Assembly: GCF_004101865.1 (NCBI RefSeq)
Contig: NZ_CP026118.1
Span: 4,047,001-4,111,000 of the forward strand
Length of the DNA stretch: 64,000 bases
Source of the DNA: Halobacillus litoralis
Lineage (GTDB): Bacteria; Bacillota; Bacilli; Bacillales; Halobacillaceae
Direction of reading: 5' to 3'
Below are positions 1 to 8,442 of this stretch, one piece after another (the stretch's first letter is position 1; every line of letters starts with the position of its first letter). Below the pieces are notes generated by a model. That model searched no databases. It was not told the origin of the DNA and was given only the letters and a program-made list of their open reading frames with translations. A program made the translations under genes and the position numbers.

Positions 1-659
1 GGTGGAAACCTTTGTTGAAAAACTACCAGCTTGTGGTCAAAGATTTTTCCTTTCTAGCCTTTACTCTCGGAGGTGTAGCCATCTTAGGAATCGAATTTCA
101 GCGCAATAATTTCATTTCCATACGGCTTGAGGAGGCAATCATTCCCCATATGGTTGATGTGTTTCACTTATTCTCTTTTCAACTGGATGGAATTCGCTTA
201 TTGAGTTTATTAACGGTTGCTAACACCCTGGCCATCGTCTTCTTTACAGGAATTGTTTCGAAATGGATCAAAGGACGGAAAGAAGAACCGATCATGTACA
301 CCGGATTCATATTGTTCGGACTAGGGTATGCATACATGGCCTTCAGTACGAATATCACGGGTTTATTCATAGCCGTAGCGGTCTTGTCGATTGGCGAATT
401 ATTGTATGTGCCGACAAGACAATCAATATTAGCAGATATTGTAGATGATTCAAGGCGAGGGGCTTATATGGCTTTCAATGGATTGGTTTTTCAACTCGGA
501 AAAATGCTGGGAGCTTTGGGTCTCATTCTTGGAAATATTCTCGGTGGGTATGGCATGGGGATGTTTTATCTTGTCCTTGTGGTTGCCGGGATCTTTTTCT
601 CAAGTGTTGCAATCAGGGGACGAAAAGCGCCGATCACCGAATTCCGTGCAAGTAGTTGA
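1..659 (+). CDS. MFS transporter, C-terminal part (5' end outside window)
   Basis: The reading frame is open from the window edge (frame starts at base 3), so the N-terminal half lies outside. The visible ~218 residues hold about five or six hydrophobic segments. A loop containing DDSRRGAYMAF between helices is typical of the second half of major facilitator drug/proton antiporters of the MdtG/YttB kind. The role would be proton-coupled export of a small molecule at the cytoplasmic membrane; the substrate cannot be inferred. The internal TTG at 12 is not a convincing start because no ribosome binding site precedes it. A bidirectional terminator follows directly. Confidence 0.75.
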   Translation, partial: WKPLLKNYQLVVKDFSFLAFTLGGVAILGIEFQRNNFISIRLEEAIIPHMVDVFHLFSFQLDGIRLLSLLTVANTLAIVFFTGIVSKWIKGRKEEPIMYTGFILFGLGYAYMAFSTNITGLFIAVAVLSIGELLYVPTRQSILADIVDDSRRGAYMAFNGLVFQLGKMLGALGLILGNILGGYGMGMFYLVLVVAGIFFSSVAIRGRKAPITEFRASS

Positions 660-685
660 ATATGGCATCATCTCATAGCAAAAAG

Positions 686-719
686 AAAACCAGATCACAG
701 AAAAGCGTGATCTGGTTTT
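686..719. terminator. Bidirectional Rho-independent terminator
   Basis: A 13-bp perfect stem (AAAACCAGATCAC, 686-698, paired with 707-719) has an 8-nt loop, with A and T runs at its two flanks. It lies between the convergent transporter gene and the 76-aa gene and can serve both strands. Confidence 0.8.
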
Positions 720-723
720 CCAT

Positions 724-954
724 TTATTTTTTAATCAATTTCACATTGTAACTTGTTCCCGCTTCTGTACAAGTCATATAGGGCAAGCGTTCATACGGGA
801 AATACTGGACGGATGTCGGATTCAGAGTCATGAACTCGAACAAATCCTCTGATGAATACAAATCATTCAACGGTAAATGAATTTCTCCACCATCCGTGGA
901 AGGGATACGCGCTGCAATGTAGCCTTCATCTTTGATGAAATGTAAAAGATCCAT
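724..954 (-). CDS. Small hypothetical protein, 76 aa
   Basis: A short acidic soluble protein beginning MDLLHFIKDEGYIAARIP, with no signal peptide or membrane segment. The start is well supported: AAGGAG sits 6 nt upstream of the ATG. I do not recognise the family. It is monocistronic, ending at a bidirectional terminator. Confidence 0.6.
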   Translation of the reverse strand: MDLLHFIKDEGYIAARIPSTDGGEIHLPLNDLYSSEDLFEFMTLNPTSVQYFPYERLPYMTCTEAGTSYNVKLIKK

Positions 955-1099
955 AAAAATCTCCTTAAAAGTGGCACAAGGATGTTGCCACTCCCTATAT
1001 ATTTTCCCGGGTTAGTGTTTGACTAAACAAATGCACGATTTGATAAAGGTTCTATAAAAAAGCGATCCAGCCTGATTTAGCCGGATCGCTGTTATAAAA

Positions 1100-1624
1100 T
1101 TAATAGTAAGGAGAAATCATCAAGTAGACGATGACACCTGTCAAACTGACATATAACCATAAAGGCATCGTCCATCTGGCAATCTTGCGGTGCTTATCCA
1201 CTTTCATAGCAAGCCCGCGGAACAATGTTAAGAGTGCAAGCGGCACAATCAAGGCTGCCAAAACGATATGAGTGATCAAAATGAAATAGTATACATTGGC
1301 TACGAAACCTTCGCCGCCGAACGAAGTAGACTCCGCCATAGAGTGGTACGTAAGATAGGAAACAAGAAATAAGGCGGTAGAGGTGAAAGCAGCGAAAATG
1401 AAGCGTTTGTGCCACTTTATATTTTTTCTCAAAATCATGAACAAAGCGGCTGACAAGAAAACAAATGTGAACGAATTGAGGACTGCGTTCAATAATGGAA
1501 GCAGCTTGATATCAAAATCTGTGTCGCCACCGGCTTTCGGCACGAACAATAGGGCTACAACGATGACGTTGATGGCAATTGACAGCCCGACGACCCATGG
1601 GACGTAATTGAATTCCTTCTTCAT
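1100..1624 (-). CDS. yozB: DUF420 membrane protein, YozB-like
   Basis: A 174-residue integral membrane protein with five predicted helices: an N-terminal one at residues 8-30, then helices at about 40-62, 72-92, 110-132 and 150-170. The order and the HKRFI, THIVLAALI and HRKIARWTMPLW stretches match the DUF420/YozB family, which resembles heme-copper-oxidase-associated membrane proteins; the function is unsettled. The start MKKEFNYVPW was chosen because AAAGGA lies at proper spacing; the frame stays open 59 codons further upstream without family similarity. Its first 55 codons were copied into the downstream chimera by the 808-bp duplication. Confidence 0.8.
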   Translation of the reverse strand: MKKEFNYVPWVVGLSIAINVIVVALLFVPKAGGDTDFDIKLLPLLNAVLNSFTFVFLSAALFMILRKNIKWHKRFIFAAFTSTALFLVSYLTYHSMAESTSFGGEGFVANVYYFILITHIVLAALIVPLALLTLFRGLAMKVDKHRKIARWTMPLWLYVSLTGVIVYLMISPYY

Positions 1625-1772
1625 AGGATCGATCCTTTCTTTTTTGAATCTTAAATCAGTATAAATAAAACGAGCAGCGAATGCTATGACAGAAAAAGGA
1701 CAATATTTCTGTGAAGTTGAATTAAGCTGACAGCCCCGGTTGACTCGTATGAACGACCTGGGTATCTTATGA

Positions 1773-1988
1773 CAACTGCAACCTTTTGAGTTATGCCCCA
1801 AATAAAGAAGCCGAGTAGGACGTTTTTATCGTTCAACTCGGCTTCCTTATTTTGATGAGACATACGGACCTTTACCCCTCTGGGAGCTTTAGTATTCGTT
1901 TGGTATTGACGGTTAGCTGAGGCCGTGCCCGCGGCAAGCATCCACCGACAAGCGATTCGTGAGAAGCAACAACAAACGTTAACAGCTC
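1773..1988 (-). repeat. Dispersed hairpin-tail repeat, copy A1
   Basis: This copy consists of a conserved lead (AACTGCAACCTTTTGAGTTATG), a stem-loop at 1807-1845 (GAAGCCGAGT... paired with ...ACTCGGCTTC), a spacer, and a conserved tail at 1913-1987 containing GCGATTCGTGAGAAGCAAC and AACAGCTC. It lacks the internal palindromic core of copies C and D. No protein is supported; the reading frames through it are not conserved between copies. The stem-loop could act as a terminator. Confidence 0.75.
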
Positions 1989-2048
1989 CTCCAGATTGAA
2001 AAGAGGTTTTCATGTAGCCTCTACTTGAAGGCTCTTTTAAAAAAACGG

Positions 2049-2432
2049 TTAAGACTTGATTGAGTAAACGTTATCTTCTAAATCCTGGGCTTTCACTTGC
2101 CCTTTTGTTTGCATGAACGTAAGGGAAACTTTGTTGAAGGCATCAGGTTGATCTAAATTGACTACATGACCACTATTCGATAACACGATCAAAGTTGCCT
2201 TAGGCATGTCCGTTAGATCTTTGGTGACATCCTTTTTGAACATATGGTCATCCTCTCCCGTCAAGTAAACAAATGTGAACGAATTGAGGACTGCGTTCAA
2301 TAATGGAAGCAGCTTGATATCAAAATCTGTGTCGCCACCGGCTTTCGGCACGAACAATAGGGCTACAACGATGACGTTGATGGCAATTGACAGCCCGACG
2401 ACCCATGGGACGTAATTGAATTCCTTCTTCAT
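2049..2432 (-). CDS. Chimeric ORF: YozB N-terminus fused to hydrolase C-terminus
   Basis: The internal junction of the tandem duplication joins codon 55 of yozB (…LLNAVLNSFTFV) in frame to the hydrolase tail beginning YLTGEDDHMF. The result is a 127-aa ORF with yozB's own start, ribosome binding site and upstream region. It would have one membrane helice (residues 8-30), then an extra- or intracellular tail carrying the hydrolase's acid and His (NSGHVVNLD) but no nucleophile, so hydrolase activity is not expected. Whether it is expressed is unknown, and it vanishes if the duplication is an assembly error. Confidence 0.6.
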   Translation of the reverse strand: MKKEFNYVPWVVGLSIAINVIVVALLFVPKAGGDTDFDIKLLPLLNAVLNSFTFVYLTGEDDHMFKKDVTKDLTDMPKATLIVLSNSGHVVNLDQPDAFNKVSLTFMQTKGQVKAQDLEDNVYSIKS

Positions 2433-2580
2433 AGGATCGATCCTTTCTTTTTTGAATCTTAAATCAGTATAAATAAAACGAGCAGCGAATGCTATGACAG
2501 AAAAAGGACAATATTTCTGTGAAGTTGAATTAAGCTGACAGCCCCGGTTGACTCGTATGAACGACCTGGGTATCTTATGA

Positions 2581-2796
2581 CAACTGCAACCTTTTGAGTT
2601 ATGCCCCAAATAAAGAAGCCGAGTAGGACGTTTTTATCGTTCAACTCGGCTTCCTTATTTTGATGAGACATACGGACCTTTACCCCTCTGGGAGCTTTAG
2701 TATTCGTTTGGTATTGACGGTTAGCTGAGGCCGTGCCCGCGGCAAGCATCCACCGACAAGCGATTCGTGAGAAGCAACAACAAACGTTAACAGCTC
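2581..2796 (-). repeat. Dispersed hairpin-tail repeat, copy A2
   Basis: Identical to copy A1 because it was carried along by the 808-bp duplication. The stem-loop is at 2615-2653 and the conserved tail at 2721-2795. Confidence 0.75.
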
Positions 2797-2856
2797 CTCC
2801 AGATTGAAAAGAGGTTTTCATGTAGCCTCTACTTGAAGGCTCTTTTAAAAAAACGG

Positions 2857-3681
2857 TTAAGACTTGATTGAGTAAACGTTATCTTCTAAATCCTGGGCTT
2901 TCACTTGCCCTTTTGTTTGCATGAACGTAAGGGAAACTTTGTTGAAGGCATCAGGTTGATCTAAATTGACTACATGACCACTATTCGATAACACGATCAA
3001 AGTTGCCTTAGGCATGTCCGTTAGATCTTTGGTGACATCCTTTTTGAACATATGGTCATCCTCTCCCGTCAAGTAAAGTTTCGGGACGGATGCAGCGGTT
3101 GTTTCTATGTTTGTAAAGGTTTCCGGTACTGTGTGGACGATGTCATACCAGCCTAGGAAATCTTGGCGTTTCATTTGCGCAGCTTCCTGTATAAAGGCAT
3201 TCCTTGAATCTTTATGATTGTCATTCGGCATCAAAATCCTGGCACATAGGGAATATAACCAAAGGTGTGGCGTTACATTCTTCAATAAGGTACCCCAGAG
3301 AAGCAACATCTTGGCGAGGAGGTTAATTCGTGTAATGGCTCCTCCCAGCACAGCTGTTGAAACACGGTGAGGTGCCACAGACAAGATTTTGTGGATGACG
3401 ACAGAGCCTAATGAGATTCCCACAAAATGTGCTTTTTCTACCCCGATCTCATCAAGGACCTTTAATACTTCTTCCGTCACATCATCGAAAGAAAAACCGC
3501 CTTTATACTCAGAGACGCTTGATGATTTTTTGTGGCCGGGTAAATTCACAGCGATGAGATTGAAGGATTTCTTGAATGCTTTCATTTGAGGAAAGAAAAT
3601 GTTGGCACTACCGCCGATTCCGTGGAGAAAGATTACGTATTCTTTTGCGGGATCTGACCCGATCACCTTATATTCTAACAA
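2857..3681 (-). CDS. Alpha/beta hydrolase, 274 aa
   Basis: A canonical alpha/beta-hydrolase fold protein. The oxyanion-hole motif HGIGG is at residues 20-24, the nucleophile elbow G-I-S-L-G (Ser90) follows, an acid lies in GEDDHMF (~209), and the catalytic His in NSGHVV (~236). It is cytosolic with no signal peptide. The substrate (ester, peptide or haloalkane) cannot be told from sequence. Its last ~70 codons were duplicated downstream and fused to yozB sequence. The ATG follows an AGGTGATCC-type ribosome binding site. Confidence 0.8.
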   Translation of the reverse strand: MLEYKVIGSDPAKEYVIFLHGIGGSANIFFPQMKAFKKSFNLIAVNLPGHKKSSSVSEYKGGFSFDDVTEEVLKVLDEIGVEKAHFVGISLGSVVIHKILSVAPHRVSTAVLGGAITRINLLAKMLLLWGTLLKNVTPHLWLYSLCARILMPNDNHKDSRNAFIQEAAQMKRQDFLGWYDIVHTVPETFTNIETTAASVPKLYLTGEDDHMFKKDVTKDLTDMPKATLIVLSNSGHVVNLDQPDAFNKVSLTFMQTKGQVKAQDLEDNVYSIKS

Positions 3682-4043
3682 TGGATCACCTGCTTTTTCA
3701 CATGACTAGTAGATTACCAAACGTCATTATAATGGATAGAAGAGAAAGTAGCAAAGAATAATAGGCAGATAGTAAGGTTTAATGGTTTATTTATTAATCT
3801 CACTATCAGATTTCTTCTGCTTTTTTAGAATTCTAGAACATTATATATAATAAAAGCAGAAAAAGCTGTGACAGAAAAAGGACAAATTACCCGAAAAAAA
3901 TCGTCCGAGCAATCATTTTTCGACATAAATCCATAGAAATGGAAAATATTTGAACTATTACCAGTGAAAAGGTTGATGTTGATTGAGAAGTCGGAGACGA
4001 TTGTAAGTAGACTGATTTTCATAGAATAGGGGAGATGACAATC
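3682..4043. other. Intergenic region with a motif shared with the yozB leader
   Basis: A 360-base divergent intergenic region. It holds TGACAGAAAAAGGACAA at 3869-3885, the same 17-mer found upstream of yozB at 1687-1703, each preceded by GCTRTGA-like bases. AT-rich promoter-like stretches (TTATATATAATA, ~3840) are visible. No small gene is supported. Confidence 0.4.
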
Positions 4044-4796
4044 TTGAATTTAGCCGGTACAGCTGATGAATACTTGAAATTCCGCCATGGATACCCAGCA
4101 GAATTGTTAGAAAGGTTAAAGCAATACAGCATTGGTGTAGAAGGACAGCATGTATTGGACCTCGGCACAGCTAATGGCCTGTTTGCAAGGGATTTAGCGA
4201 ACCAAGGGTGCAGGGTGACAGGAATAGACTTATCACCGGAATTAATCGATCAAGCCAGGCAAGTGAATGAGACTGATCAATTACCGATTGAATATCTAAT
4301 CGGCAACGTGGAACACCTTCCGTTTGATTATATGACGTATAAGGTTGTGACAGCTGCCTACTGTTGGCATTGGTTCAATTCATCAAGAGTAGCTGAGGAA
4401 GTTCATCGCGTCCTTGAGAACAATGGAAGATTAGCCATTATCGACTACGATTGGATACCATCTATGAGCAGCATAGCTTCACATACTCAAAACCTTATCA
4501 ACGAGTTTAACCATGCCAACCAGAATAACGCCGACCCTGAAAAGTACACTGCCTGGAGGAATGATCTTCTCAAATCCGGGTTTTCTGATGTTGAAACTTT
4601 TTCTATTGATGTAATGGAACCATACTCTGTTGAAAGCTGGATGGGCAGAATTCAGGCAAGTCCAGAGATCGGCGGAGCATTGAGTAAGGATGAAGTTGAT
4701 CGGTTCAATGTTAAGCTTGCGGGATATTTAAGAAAAGAGACGGGTGAGACCTTCGATATTCCATACAGGGCTTTTGTAATCATTGCGACTAAATAG
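4044..4796 (+). CDS. Class I SAM-dependent methyltransferase
   Basis: A 250-aa methyltransferase of the UbiE/Methyltransf_11 type. Motif I VLDLGTANGLFARDLA is near residue 38, and the acidic end of strand 2 (TGIDLS) and the motif AAYCWHWF follow. The acceptor is unknown. Start choice: GGGGAG (4029-4034) abuts ATG 4035 with no spacing, whereas TTG 4044 has a 9-nt spacing and gives MNLAGTADEYLKFR, so TTG is preferred. It is probably monocistronic. Confidence 0.75.
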   Translation: MNLAGTADEYLKFRHGYPAELLERLKQYSIGVEGQHVLDLGTANGLFARDLANQGCRVTGIDLSPELIDQARQVNETDQLPIEYLIGNVEHLPFDYMTYKVVTAAYCWHWFNSSRVAEEVHRVLENNGRLAIIDYDWIPSMSSIASHTQNLINEFNHANQNNADPEKYTAWRNDLLKSGFSDVETFSIDVMEPYSVESWMGRIQASPEIGGALSKDEVDRFNVKLAGYLRKETGETFDIPYRAFVIIATK

Positions 4797-4952
4797 ATTT
4801 AGCGAGATTGGATTATAACATAATTCATATGACTGTTAATAAGTATGGACTTCGCAAGCGGTGAAATCGTTTGAATGAAGAAGGTATTTTATCCTATTTT
4901 ATCGAAATAAGAATTGTGGAGTAAGAATATGTAAATCCAGGGGGAAGGGCTT

Positions 4953-5327
4953 ATGACCAGGAGTTTGAAAGAACAATTACATGAGTTGGAAGAAAGGCAT
5001 ATAAATCCTGAAGTGCGATCATCCGTTGAAAAGTTGGGTGAAATATTGGCCGATGACTTTTGGGAGATTGGCAGTTCGGGCAGGTCTTACAATAAAAAGG
5101 AATGTCTTGAACTTGGAGTAGTTTTATCGGAAATGACCATACATAATTACGAAATAGATTCCTTAGCCCCTGATATTGTTCTGGCCTCTTACTTTATTGA
5201 AGATAAAACAAGGAAGAGAAATACGCTCAGAAGCTCGATATGGAAACGGATAGATGGAAGGTGGCAATTGTATTTTCACCAAGGGACAATAACCGATTTG
5301 CATAGGGAAGATTCATGGAAAAAGTAA
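4953..5327 (+). CDS. SnoaL/DUF4440-like NTF2-fold protein
   Basis: A 124-aa protein with the pattern of NTF2-like DUF4440 proteins: an N-terminal helix pair (LHELEERHINPEVR), the LADDFWEIGSSGRSYNK segment, a central beta sheet, and the terminal GRWQLYFHQGT strand that closes the cone fold. Such proteins are stand-alone isomerases, hydrolases or binding domains; no catalytic residue identifies this one. The GGGGGAAGGG ribosome binding site is well placed. Confidence 0.65.
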   Translation: MTRSLKEQLHELEERHINPEVRSSVEKLGEILADDFWEIGSSGRSYNKKECLELGVVLSEMTIHNYEIDSLAPDIVLASYFIEDKTRKRNTLRSSIWKRIDGRWQLYFHQGTITDLHREDSWKK

Positions 5328-5367
5328 CAACCCTCAAGGTCCTGAAAAGTCTAATACTCATAAAGGT

Positions 5368-5502
5368 GTGTTAACCATTCAATTACTTTTAGCTTTCGTT
5401 TTTATTGTCATTTTGCTTATAGGATTCATGGCTGAGAAGTTCAAGCGGCTGGAGGAGAGAGTAAGACAACTGGAACAGCAATGGAAGAAAGGAAAGCATT
5501 AG
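5368..5502 (+). CDS. Small single-pass membrane protein, 44 aa
   Basis: A GTG-initiated 44-codon ORF reads MLTIQLLLAFVFIVILLIGF, then an amphipathic charged tail of about 24 residues (…FKRLEERVRQLEQQWKKGKH) that looks like a short coiled coil. A membrane helix plus basic coiled-coil tail is typical of small Bacillus membrane proteins. The ribosome binding site is weak (AAAGG immediately upstream) and the frame is open further upstream without a canonical start, so the start is uncertain. Confidence 0.45.
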   Translation: MLTIQLLLAFVFIVILLIGFMAEKFKRLEERVRQLEQQWKKGKH

Positions 5503-5570
5503 ATGGCCGCCTGCATTAATTATAGGGTTGACGGACTTTCACTGACGCCAGCGGGGGAGGATGGGATTTA

Positions 5571-5957
5571 ATGGATTTAGATGTTGGAGATGTCATTTCA
5601 TTTGAACGGTCCTTTACAAAAGATGATGTTGAATTGTTTACGAAAGTATCTATGGATGAAGGAGACCATCACCTGACTCCCGATGATCAGGGGAGACTGG
5701 TCATTCAAGGATTGCTTACTGCTACATTACCAACAAAGATCGGTGGCGAAAACAATGTGCTGGCCCGCCATATGGATTTTGAGTTTCTAAGACCGGTTTT
5801 CACAGGGGACACGATCCTATGTGAAGTAACGATCACGGAATTGAATAGGAAAGACAATCATAAGAAAGCTATTTCAGCTTCTTTCCTTTGTACAAATCAA
5901 AAGCAGAAATCAGTACTGAAAGGGAATTTCTCGGGAGTTATCGTAAATGCTCATTAA
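5571..5957 (+). CDS. MaoC-like hotdog-fold protein
   Basis: A 128-aa single hotdog domain resembling MaoC/(R)-specific enoyl-CoA hydratases: FTKDDVELFTKVSMDEGDHHLT (the catalytic loop usually reads D.NPLH), then VIQGLLTATLPT and the closing MDFEFLRPVFTGDTI strand. The Asp-His pair in DEGDHH may be the hydratase dyad. The role would be acyl-CoA hydration or thioester binding in the cytosol. GGGGGAGG upstream supports ATG 5571. Confidence 0.65.
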   Translation: MDLDVGDVISFERSFTKDDVELFTKVSMDEGDHHLTPDDQGRLVIQGLLTATLPTKIGGENNVLARHMDFEFLRPVFTGDTILCEVTITELNRKDNHKKAISASFLCTNQKQKSVLKGNFSGVIVNAH

Positions 5958-6049
5958 TCGATTCTCATTCACCGAATGGTCGAAGTGAAACTTATGCAGG
6001 TCAATCGTCGTCTATTTAGTAATGACAAAAATTGGAGGAGTGAGTATTT

Positions 6050-6439
6050 GTGATCAAACGTTTCGTTTTAACATTACTTTTAGCTGGTCTATTAGCAGGA
6101 TGTGGGAAGCAGGAGATATCCTTCAAAGAACTTGAAGAACTACCTGAAAATTTACCTCCTGCCATGGAAGGAACCCAACTGACGATCGGCGGCAAGGGCC
6201 ATTTTTCTTTAAATAATAAAGAGTACACATATGTAATCGTACCTGCAGAGCAATCCGTTGAATTTAATTCCGTCAACTTCTCCCCAAGGAAAGACAATGG
6301 AATTGTTTTTGATTACAAGGTTGCCAAGGGGAATCAGGAAGAATCAAACAATGATATGAATGTCGAAGTCATTGAATATGAACTTGATGATGAAATTCAG
6401 GAAAAAGTAGAGTCCTACTGGCACAATGGGGATATTTAA
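6050..6439 (+). CDS. Small predicted lipoprotein, 129 aa
   Basis: It begins with a type II signal peptide (MIKRFVLTLLLAGLLAG-C, lipobox LAGC), so the mature protein would be lipid-anchored at the outer face of the membrane. The mature part is a ~110-residue acidic domain (…GKGHFSLNNKEYTYVIVPAEQ…). I do not recognise a named family. The GTG start is preceded by GGAGGAG. A repeat-element hairpin downstream (6541-6579) could terminate transcription. Confidence 0.65.
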   Translation: MIKRFVLTLLLAGLLAGCGKQEISFKELEELPENLPPAMEGTQLTIGGKGHFSLNNKEYTYVIVPAEQSVEFNSVNFSPRKDNGIVFDYKVAKGNQEESNNDMNVEVIEYELDDEIQEKVESYWHNGDI

Positions 6440-6506
6440 TTGAAGGAAAAACAGAGCTTTCATTGAGAAAGCGGTGGGGCATCACCATTTAGACAGGCAA
6501 CTGGAG

Positions 6507-6717
6507 AACTGCAACTTTCCAAATGATGCATCAAAGAAAAGAAGCCGAGTCGGACGGTAAAATCGTCCGATTCGGCTTCTTTTATGTTTTCGATGAGTTC
6601 CGATTCAAAGAACATCCTTCTTTTTAGAGGAGCAGCTGGTGAATTCCACGGCGTGCCAGCGGAAGCATCCACCAACAAGCGATTCGTGAGAAGCAATAAC
6701 AAACGACAACAGCTCCT
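6507..6717 (-). repeat. Dispersed hairpin-tail repeat, copy B
   Basis: The lead AACTGCAAC is followed by a 16-bp stem-loop (6541-6556 with 6564-6579, with compensatory changes relative to other copies: CGGACG/CGTCCG) and a diverged tail at 6649-6717 with GCGATTCGTGAGAAGCAAT. It lacks the internal core. Compensated stem changes suggest the structure itself is maintained. Confidence 0.7.
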
Positions 6718-6996
6718 CTAGATTGAAAAGGGTATATCAGTGACCTCCATTTAGGTGGCACTTTTTTATTTGGCTTGGAAATTATCCCCTCCAGACTGAT
6801 AATGTTGTTTAACCCTGCCCACGGCGCTTTCACACGCGCTTCCTAGTCAAAAGGTAAGGTCAGGTGTCTATTTGCTTAATTTTCAGAGAATGAATAATGG
6901 GTTCGACCTAAGAATTTTTTCAATATAAAGCTTAATAGCAATGGTTTTGCCTTTGTCTGCCCATAGACATAAATAACTAAATTCAACCAACGTAAC
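6718..6996. other. Non-coding stretch before the siderophore operon
   Basis: About 280 bases between repeat copy B and the Fur-controlled promoter. No ORF with a credible start is present; I see nothing else I can name. Confidence 0.4.
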
Positions 6997-7048
6997 TGAT
7001 AATGGTTTTCAATTAATGTTGACATTGATAATCATTATCAACTACTAT
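6997..7048 (+). promoter_or_regulatory. Fur-controlled promoter with perfect Fur box
   Basis: TGATAATCATTATCA at 7026-7040 is a perfect 7-1-7 Fur box. A second, degenerate one (TGATAATGGTTTTCA) lies at 6997-7011. A TTGACA -35 box at 7019-7024 and TACTAT at 7043-7048 give an 18-bp spacer that is entirely occupied by the Fur box. Iron-loaded Fur would thus block RNA polymerase directly and silence the operon. Confidence 0.85.
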
Positions 7049-7088
7049 GACATTGAAAGACAGACCTCAACAAAAAGGAGTTTTCCAT

Positions 7089-8438
7089 ATGAGTGTATTT
7101 ACAACAACGACAAATAAACAATTATTAGATCAACAGGAAAAACGCGAATCCAATGCCCGTTCCTATCCAAGACGTATTCCTTTGGCAATCAAAGAAGCGA
7201 TGGGAATTCACATCACGGATATGGAAGGACGGAAGTATATCGATTGTTTAGCTGGTGCAGGAACGCTTGCTCTAGGTCATAATCATCCAGTGGTCATACA
7301 AGCGATAGAAGAGGTACTTCACGATCGCCTGCCATTACATACACTGGATCTCACAACGCACGTGAAGGAGAGTTTCGTTGATGAACTGTTCCAATCGCTG
7401 CCAGGTGGCTTTAAGGACAGGGCGAAAATCCAGTTTTGCGGACCGACTGGAGGAGATGCCATCGAGGCTGCCTTGAAATTAGCGAAGACAGCGACAGGGA
7501 GACAAAGCATTTTGACCTTCCAGGGTGGCTACCATGGATCGACTCACGGAACGATGTCCATCAGCGGCAACTTGAGTCCGAAGAAAAGTGTCCAAGGATT
7601 GGTCCCTGATACTCACTTTCTTCCGTATCCATATGATTATCGCTGTCCCTTTGGTAAAGGGGGAGAAGAAGGACACCAGCTGAGCAGCACCTACATCGAG
7701 CAGCTGTTGGATGATCCGGAAAGCGGCATTCTTCCGCCTGCAGCTATGATCTTCGAGACTGTGCAGGGGGAAGGAGGCACCATCCCAGCCCCGATTGGCT
7801 GGCTGAAAGAAATGCGCAGAATTACGGAAGAGCGGGGGATCCCGTTGATCATTGACGAAGTCCAGACTGGAATCGGAAGAACCGGTAAAATGTTCTCCTT
7901 CGAGCATGCAGATATCATTCCGGATGCCTTCGTCCTATCGAAAGCCATTGGGGGCAGTCTTCCATTGTCGGTAGTCATCTATGATCAGGATTTAGATGCA
8001 TGGGAACCTGGTGCACATATCGGAACGTTCCGTGGCAACCAAATGGCGATGGCAGCAGGGACAGCGTCACTGAAATATGTCAAAGAAAATCGTTTAGACG
8101 TCCACAGCGAAAAAATGGGGGCACATCTGCTCCAATCGCTGAAGGACATTCAGCAGGACTTTCCACAGCTGGGAGATATCAGAGGACGTGGGTTGATGAT
8201 CGGTGCAGAAATCGTAGATCCTTCTAAACAATCAACCCGGCAAGGAAGTTTCCCTGCCTATCCTGAATTAGCCAGCCGGATTCAAAAAGAGTGCTTCAAC
8301 CGCGGGCTGATTCTGGAAGTGGGAGGCAGACATGGGGCTGTTGTTCGCTTCCTGCCACCTTTGATCATTACAGAAGAGCAATTGAATGAGGTCATCACAA
8401 TCTTCCGGGAAGCCATCCAAGCTTCCTTAGAGGGGTGA
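7089..8438 (+). CDS. Diaminobutyrate-2-oxoglutarate aminotransferase (siderophore)
   Basis: A class III PLP aminotransferase of 449 aa. It transfers the amino group of glutamate to L-aspartate-4-semialdehyde to make L-2,4-diaminobutyrate, the first step toward 1,3-diaminopropane in schizokinen/rhizobactin synthesis. GGDAIEAALKLAK binds the cofactor phosphate, DEVQTGIGRTG is the PLP-ring Asp motif, and the Schiff-base Lys is in LSKAIGG (~284). The ATG at 7089 was chosen because GGAG lies ~8 nt upstream; an in-frame ATG at 7047 overlaps the promoter. It is the first gene of the seven-gene operon. Confidence 0.9.
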   Translation: MSVFTTTTNKQLLDQQEKRESNARSYPRRIPLAIKEAMGIHITDMEGRKYIDCLAGAGTLALGHNHPVVIQAIEEVLHDRLPLHTLDLTTHVKESFVDELFQSLPGGFKDRAKIQFCGPTGGDAIEAALKLAKTATGRQSILTFQGGYHGSTHGTMSISGNLSPKKSVQGLVPDTHFLPYPYDYRCPFGKGGEEGHQLSSTYIEQLLDDPESGILPPAAMIFETVQGEGGTIPAPIGWLKEMRRITEERGIPLIIDEVQTGIGRTGKMFSFEHADIIPDAFVLSKAIGGSLPLSVVIYDQDLDAWEPGAHIGTFRGNQMAMAAGTASLKYVKENRLDVHSEKMGAHLLQSLKDIQQDFPQLGDIRGRGLMIGAEIVDPSKQSTRQGSFPAYPELASRIQKECFNRGLILEVGGRHGAVVRFLPPLIITEEQLNEVITIFREAIQASLEG

Positions 8439-8442
8439 AGCA

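Larger units (their letters stand above)
1459..3074. repeat. Perfect 808-bp tandem duplication
   Basis: Copy 1 (1459-2266) and copy 2 (2267-3074) appear identical throughout, offset by 808 bases. The unit runs from within codon ~55 of yozB, through its 5' end and upstream region (including one dispersed-repeat element), to the last ~70 codons of the alpha/beta hydrolase. The junctions share only AAA (1459-1461, 2267-2269, 3075-3077), so this looks like microhomology-mediated duplication. Full identity implies a very recent event, or an assembly artefact. Both flanking genes remain intact, and a chimeric ORF is created at the internal junction. Confidence 0.9.

Noticed and set aside
1684..2013. 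109-codon ORF (and its duplicate at 2492-2821) on the minus strand
   Set aside because: It lies wholly in the dispersed repeat, has no ribosome binding site and its frame is not kept in other copies.
6624..6833. 69-codon minus-strand ORF across repeat copy B
   Set aside because: It is a chance frame through repeat DNA; similar frames at 16823-17062 and 61567-61776 translate differently.
7319..8227. Several ORFs antisense or out of frame inside the aminotransferase gene
   Set aside because: They are shadows of a well-supported CDS with clear codon bias and motifs.
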